From: Zygophlyctis sp. KS116
Lineage: Eukaryota > Chytridiomycota
DNA: 25,177 bases
Assembly (NCBI GenBank): GCA_054661495.1
Contig: BAAFSQ010000139.1
Location: 1 to 25,177 of the forward strand
Direction: 5' to 3'
Shown here: piece by piece, positions 19,701 to 25,177 of the stretch
Position numbering within the stretch: the stretch's first letter is position 1
Layout of the letters: the number at the start of each line of letters is the position of its first letter
Position numbers and translations under genes: made by a program
Notes under the pieces: model-generated
The model's database searches: none
Told to the model about the DNA's origin: nothing
The model's input: the letters and a program-made list of their open reading frames with translations, nothing else

Positions 19701-22687
19701 CAAGATTTAAGAAATGAATATGTTCGTATATTAAATGAAAGTGAAAGATACACAAGTCAAAAGAAAATTCCTAAATTGGTATTTTCAGTCGATCCTTCCC
19801 TTAAGGATGATATAGATAAAGAAACATCTGTAAAGATGGAAGTCATCAAGAAAGAATTGGCTTGGATATCAGCAAAAGAGCAGCTTGCAAAAGATAAGCT
19901 ACAAAAAAAGTTTCTAGACTATATAAGTACTGAAAGAATCGAGGTGAATGCTTTCAAGGTAAGCCTTTATATGAATTAATTTTTGAAGACTGACCAAAGA
20001 GTGTCAACTTTCAGAACACGACATCTGCCATTGAAACAAGAATCATTCAGTGCACATACTGAATTTAATAATTCAAAACAAAAATGTTCGACATCTCCAA
20101 GCCGTTCCAACTCAGTGGGAACGCAAGGAGACTCACGAAAATCATTTAAAAGATCTTCAATCATGTCAAACGGAGCATCCAAAAGGCGAATATCATCTAT
20201 GTCTAATGCTGCAAACAAACTTGATGAACGGAAAGCACAAAGAAATGAAAGAATGAGCGTTTTTAAAGATTTGATGAAAAACAAGCCAGACAATAAATAT
20301 GAAGACCCGAGGGATGTAGCCGCCATTAACTATGCTCATAATAATATGGGGGATTATAAGTTAAAAACTAACGAAGACTATATTGTGCCAGAAAATGAAA
20401 GAATTGACACAGATAAAAAAAAGCGTCAGATTACTCTTCTTACCGAAGGGGCACATATGCTAAAACAGGTAGAAAATAATGAATTCATTCTTAGCAATTC
20501 AATTATCAAGTCTTGAAAGTTCGAGATTTCAAACGCACATTGATTGACTCGATAAATGTTAAAAATGGAAAAATTAGAGAAATTAATCAAGAGTTGGGGA
20601 TTGTAGATGATCCAGTTTGGTCCCCGGTCATGTCTGTAAGAAATATATGCTATTAACATTTTTAGAATGAATGCTATCCTGAACAGCGGAACATAATAAC
20701 CGAGAATGATTTGATACAATTAAAAAATGAGGATGCTCTCAATTCAGTCCGTAAGGCTGATGATGGAATGGGATTCGGGAATGGAATGGATTCCTCGCCA
20801 AAACATTCTGCTGATGCTCCAATTTCTGAGCTAACTCCCTCTACAACCAATCCTGCAATTCCCGTATCAATCCCTGCTGCGCAGAATTCTCAGGATGAAT
20901 TAAGATCGCCACTTGAAAGGAAAGAGATTGAATTTAAAAATCGAGAGCTTAGTTATCAAAAGAAAAAGCTTCTTAAAGTAATTATCTTCTATTAATGTAT
21001 TAGTCTATTGAAGATGATGTTAACATGTTTGACGAAGTTTTGGAGCAAATTTACAAGGAAAAATCAATATTAGAAGCAGGTATTTGATTATGAATGATAT
21101 TTTAGATCTAAAATTTGCAGACATCAAGCTTTTAGTACTTTATAAAGAATGGATCCTTCTCAAAGAGTTTGAAAAGTTTGACAATGCGTTGGCGCAAAAA
21201 CTGCAAGGAAAGCAAAATGAGCAGCTTGAAATAACAGAAAAGGTTTATTTCATCTGAATAAAGTTTTTAGATTCAGGATTGTCAGGATAAACTGAACCAG
21301 AAAAAGATTTCGATGGAGGCAATAGTTAGTCGTGAAAAAGATATACAAGCCGAGTTTTTGGCTTTAGCAGAAATGGGAAACAAGCATGAAAGCTATTTGA
21401 ATAAAGTTTTTAAGCGAAAAGTGAAAAGAACAAAGGTACGTGTAAATTTCCCCCTAAAAAAAGAAAAAGGTGAAAACGGACGATCAAGTTGATGACACTG
21501 AAGATAGTGAAGATAGCTTTGATGAGGATTTCGATAGTAATGATGAGGATGAAACAGAGGAAGCTTATGAAGAGAAATGTCCAGCTGATTTTGATCAAAA
21601 TTTATGGGAAAGAATATTAGACTTGAGGTATCAAAAGCTTGATGAAGAGGAAAAGATTACAGAAATACAAAAAGCTGTAGATGTAAGTTTTGTATTTTTG
21701 ACATAAGCTGTTGAAAAAAGAGAATGATGCACTCTTAAAGAAGGAAAAAATTATTGATGCTGCCTTAAAAAATACAGAAAATGAAATCCAGGATTTCCAA
21801 ACTCAAAAACAAAGAAAGCTAAATGAATTGAATGTTGTTGTTCCCTTGCGGCTGCATCAAATACAAAATTTGGTAAAGAATCAGATTCCTTCAGATTTTT
21901 CTTCATCATTAGTATTTTCTAATGATGGACTTATTAAGCTTAAAGCCAGAATAAAGGAAATTGAGCAGGTATTGAAAATATAAATATTAATATTAGGAAC
22001 GTATCAATGTCAAAAAGCAGCATAAGGGACTACGATTGAGTCATGTAACACTGAACAATAGTAAAAAGGAAAAACAAGAAAAGGTAAACAAACACATTTA
22101 AAACTATAGCTGTCTGGATTAAATAATAAGGCTCATGAAATTCAAATGTTGAAGTTTGGAAGACTTGTTGATCTAGAGAAACTGGAGAAAATTGGCATAA
22201 ATAGGAGCGCAGATGAATTTAGAGAGAAAATGGCCAGAGAAGAGTCAAAACGGTTAAAAGAAGCATTCAAGATTGATGTAATTCCTGTTTATATTTACTC
22301 AAGGCTCAAATTTCTTTACTTAAACAAGAATTAACTGGCCTTATCAAGGAAAATACTACTAGATTAGAAGCTCTTGGAGATTTAACGGAATCTAAGAAGC
22401 GATTAGAAGATGCATTAAATTATACTCAATCTAACGTTGCTGCTGAATATTCTGGCCCTCACAAAAAAGACGCTTTAGAGCATAATCGTCTCATTCAGCT
22501 TGTACAAACCCAAAGTGCTGAAATTGAAGAGCTCAAGAAAGAAATTGAATTGCTTATACGGAAACCAACTGATTCATCACGACTGCCATTCAAACGACCT
22601 AAAGCAAGATCCGCAGCTCCTGCGATTGATAATCTTAATGCACCGATGGATTTGTTAGATTCTCAAGTGCATGTTGAAAATATTTAA
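16701..22687 (+). CDS. CFAP44: CFAP44 (WDR52) axonemal WD40/coiled-coil protein
   Basis: Seventeen exons: 16701-16779, 16806-17218, 17243-17863, 17889-18167, 18196-19650, 19683-19958, 19989-20468, 20495-20635, 20666-20977, 21004-21079, 21106-21242, 21271-21435, 21464-21682, 21708-21968, 21997-22083, 22110-22277, 22304-22687. They encode 1850 residues, close to human CFAP44 (about 1850). CFAP44 with CFAP43 forms the tether/tetherhead linked to inner dynein arm I1/f and is needed for flagellar beating. WD40 repeats fill about residues 85-870; diagnostic stretches are SSDYMLTIWNWKQERVLLRS, GHIKFWRISSTFTGLKLQG, GEDGYVRVWDFESID and KIEDLPEDMRESVIRRKNGL. From about 950 onward it is helical coiled coil, with YLNKVFKRKVKRTK before an acidic block as in the family. 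All introns are 24-32 nt. ATG 16749 is a possible alternative start. Confidence 0.95.
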
Positions 22688-22751
22688 CATTGATATAATT
22701 GTTGTTTGAGCGCTAAAGTCCATTCTTCTGGTTGCCACGAACCTAGATCCA

Positions 22752-24513
22752 ATGAAATCGTTTGAGGAACTAAAGACTTGCATTAAACAAAAGGCTTTTG
22801 ATGATCTGCCAGGGGTATATCCGATCTGTTAATGTTTATAGGTTTTACTAGAGATGATGGCTGAAAATCGGGACTTGATGATTGCTACAAGAGGAATTAA
22901 GAGGAATTTGGAAGGATTTAAAAAGGAATTGGATGCAAAACAGCTAATCTATACAAATTTACAGTATGAAAAAGTATATTATCAGGGGGAAATAGCTGCT
23001 GTTGAAGCGTATGAATCAATCTATCAAAATATTCCCTTGATACCAAAAGAAGAATATCTAGCGTCGCATACCGATGCCAGCAAAGACGATCACTCGCTTA
23101 CTTTGGATAGATTGAATTTTGAATTGACTGAACGGAAGAGGTTGGTGTCATTGGTACAGGAATTGACGACTGTAAAGGAGAAGTTGGAAAAAATTAATGC
23201 AATTAAGCAGCAGGAACTAAAAAAGATGGATACTGATTTTGATTCTTTAATCACAGTAAGCAAGATATTGCATAATGATTAGTATACGATGCCTCTTCAG
23301 GAACAACTTGGAAGTAGGTTAACTAAAAGGCGAAGAGAAGATGTTCAGGCTAGTTTTTTGCCCGAATGCTTAATTGGAATTTATGAAAAAATACAAGAAT
23401 ATAACACTGGAGGTGAATATTTTTAATTTAATTTTATAGATCATAAAATAGAATGGGAAATAACTGGTGATAAGGATTCGGCTAAATCCTGGAAGCCTCA
23501 ACTTATAGAGTATAGTTTGAATACAGATACAAGACTTAATGAGATAATAACTTCTGGGCAATCTATTGAAGAGGATGAAACAGTAGCCAAATCTACCCGT
23601 TACTCGTCTAAAACTACAAATTTCTATTCTAGGCACCCCTTAGAATTGATTATGAAACTTGAACAAAAGAATTTGGCTATTTTAAAACTTTCATGGGTTT
23701 ATTTTGATAAGTTGGATGTCATTGGAGTTAGTTTATCTGGAGAGAAAAATGCCTCTTTACAGGATTTGCCTCCAAGTTTTGTACTTTGTGATTTGTTTTC
23801 AAAAGAAGATGACGGATCTAGTTTTCCTTACCAGGATCGTATTATTGAAGGGTAATTAGTTAACATTTTTTTAATTCGTAGATTTTCATTTGATTTTAAA
23901 GGATTTGGTATTTCACGACCTTTTGTTTGGGCTCAAGAATTTTGTGGAATCTTGACTACCCCTGCTCCATCATCGATACAGGATATTATTTCGGCCATAT
24001 CTAGAAGATGGGAATCTTTAAAGCTTTTGGACATGTGCATTGACAATTTGAAGCAAGGAAAACTTGTACCGGCTGATTTAGATCTTTTTGGAGGATCTGT
24101 CACTTCTTTTAAGTTGGCTCCTGATGCGGTAATATATAATCTGACTAATTATAGACAAAGATATTAAATAAAAGGGTTTTTCTTATCTCTCTGTCATTAG
24201 CTGGAAATAATCATGAATTTTGCATTGAAATTTCCGCCTCTTACCCACAAAATTCTCCAGTTTGGACTTGTGTTGAAGGCGAAACATCAGATCCAGCAAA
24301 CGAAAAAAAGAAAAATATGTCAGCAAAACTTCAGGTATCTTGAAATTTCATAATATATAGGAAGAAACAGTTTTATTGAGTAAAATCGTTCATCAACCGG
24401 AGCCCTGCTACACATTATGTTTGCAAGTATCGAAAATTTTGCAATTTTTACAATTAATTTCATCTAACAATACAGACACTGAAATGATCCACGAAGAAGT
24501 TGCCGATCGATGA
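22752..24513 (+). CDS. THOC5: THO complex subunit 5
   Basis: Seven exons (22752-22814, 22842-23255, 23283-23412, 23440-23851, 23882-24128, 24155-24334, 24361-24513; introns 26-30 nt) encode 532 residues. THOC5 is a subunit of the nuclear THO complex, which couples transcription to mRNA export through TREX. The N-terminal half matches the family: NLQYEKVYYQGEIAAVEAYE, PLIPKEEYLA, LTLDRLNFELTERKRLVSLV, then a coiled coil and TYTMPLQEQLGSR (animal form LPVQEYLFMP-like). The C-terminal half has HPLELIMKLEQ, LKLSWVYFDKLDVIGVSL and a final helical part. It is shorter than human THOC5 (683) mainly in loops. Starts 64 bp after the CFAP44 stop on the same strand; no upstream in-frame ATG in that gap. 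Confidence 0.88.
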
Positions 24514-24540
24514 TTGTTTAAAAGATTGTATAGATTGCAA

Positions 24541-24581
24541 GCCAGCAACGAACAGACGCGAGACACGAAAAATTTGCTGGC
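24541..24581. repeat. 8-bp inverted repeat before DOMON gene
   Basis: GCCAGCAA (24541-24548) and TTGCTGGC (24574-24581) form a perfect 8-bp inverted repeat with a 25-nt loop, in the 122-bp spacer between the THOC5 stop and the DOMON start. It could form a stem in the 5' leader or bind a dimeric factor; it could also be chance. Confidence 0.3.
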
Positions 24582-24635
24582 GTTTCAGTTCAGTTTGAAA
24601 CGGAAAAAATTCTACTGTTTTGGAGTCTTCTAAAA

Positions 24636-25177
24636 ATGAATAAATCAGGCTTGTTATCATCATTAGTTTGGATGTCATTAGTCCCACACTTATTTGCATT
24701 TTGTGATCAGACTGGGCGATTCTGCGTTTATGGAACAACCAGTGAATCAGGGCATAACGTTTTGACGATTCATTCCGCTGCTACAGGCTGGGCAGCAATA
24801 GGAATCGGATCTTCAATGACAAGCTGTACAGAAATGTATCTGATTTGGAAAAACTCTAAAGGAGAACTGATTCTCTCTCCCAGAAACTCATCGTCTCAAG
24901 CGATGCCAATCTATAATCACGTTTCAAGATCTTATTTAACAGATCTTCAATACCAGGCTCCAACCTGGGCAACTCTTGCCGCCTCAATTGTATCTCCGTA
25001 CAGATTGGATAAAAATACACTGCTGATTTATGCATTATCAAACGAGCTAGTTGTGTCACCCGAAATCAAAAATTCAAACTTTAATCAACATGACTCTCAT
25101 GGACAAATTACTGGTATTGATTACCCACAATCAAAGGTAAATTCGATCAAGGCTGTTTCTAAAGCTGAGACATTACC
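24636..25177 (+). CDS. Secreted DOMON-domain protein, partial
   Basis: The frame opens at ATG 24636 and runs off the window after about 180 residues. The N-terminus (MNKSGLLSSLVWMSLVPHLF) is a signal peptide, followed by CDQTGRFCVYG. GWAAIGIGSSMTSCTEMYLI plus WKNSKGELILSPRNSS is the core of a DOMON fold like the cytochrome domain of cellobiose dehydrogenase; the Met in SSM is the likely heme-b axial ligand and a downstream His (QHDSHG) a candidate for the other. Such domains often precede a cytochrome b561 membrane part, which would lie beyond the edge. A GT at 25138 with an AG about 28 nt on could be an intron, so the last codons are uncertain. The 122-bp upstream spacer separates it from THOC5. 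Confidence 0.75.
   Translation, partial: MNKSGLLSSLVWMSLVPHLFAFCDQTGRFCVYGTTSESGHNVLTIHSAATGWAAIGIGSSMTSCTEMYLIWKNSKGELILSPRNSSSQAMPIYNHVSRSYLTDLQYQAPTWATLAASIVSPYRLDKNTLLIYALSNELVVSPEIKNSNFNQHDSHGQITGIDYPQSKVNSIKAVSKAETL

Noticed and set aside
21508-21570. GATGAxGAT-rich simple repeat
   Set aside because: It encodes the acidic Asp/Glu block of CFAP44 in frame; an acidic stretch occurs here in the family.
16701-24513. Many separate small genes
   Set aside because: The short frames are exons of just two genes: they join with correct phase into full-length CFAP44 and THOC5.
1-25177. Ciliate-like genome because of 25-nt introns
   Set aside because: TAA, TAG and TGA each end conserved proteins at family-appropriate positions, so no stop reassignment is visible.

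Overview
The window is nuclear DNA of a compact, AT-rich eukaryote. Almost every protein-coding gene is cut by tiny GT..AG introns, and TAA, TAG and TGA are all used as stops, so the genetic code looks standard. Two genes encode recognisable axoneme-type proteins (CFAP20DC-like and CFAP44), so the organism, or its recent ancestor, builds a motile flagellum. A tandem array of glyoxal/copper-radical oxidases, a DHHC enzyme with a Pfa4-like layout and very small intergenic gaps would fit an early-diverging zoosporic fungus or relative (chytrid-, Rozella- or aphelid-like). That placement is inference; another flagellated protist is not excluded.

Layout. 207-860 (+): an unrecognised four-helix membrane protein whose stop lies inside the end of the convergent SKP1 gene (849-1299, -). 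1329-3430 (-): a Tubby-like protein with an unexpected Sld2/RecQL4-like N-terminal motif. 3431-3942: the largest gap, with one weak candidate small gene. 3943-9563 (+): three tandem glyoxal-oxidase-type genes with all copper and radical residues kept; only the first has a signal peptide. 9615-12281 (+): AAA ATPase of the Msp1/ATAD1 type with a long N-terminal part. 12292-13359 (+): DHHC palmitoyltransferase only 10 bp downstream. 13438-14997 (+): an unrecognised intronless coiled-coil protein. 15035-16667 (-): CFAP20-domain protein. 16701-22687 (+): CFAP44, 17 exons, about 1850 residues. 22752-24513 (+): THOC5. 24636 to the window end (+): secreted DOMON-domain protein, cut by the edge.

I rebuilt the gene models by hand: each apparent frameshift or early stop was resolved by an intron that restores the family sequence and keeps the total CDS length divisible by three. 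I find 48 introns in 11 genes; 47 are 23-32 nt and one is 61 nt. No transposon, CRISPR array, rRNA or tRNA was seen.

Functionally the region mixes flagellar biology (the head-to-head CFAP20DC/CFAP44 pair sharing a 33-bp spacer, perhaps also the Tubby-like protein), extracellular or surface redox enzymes (three oxidases and the DOMON protein), and housekeeping genes (SKP1, THOC5, AAA ATPase, DHHC).
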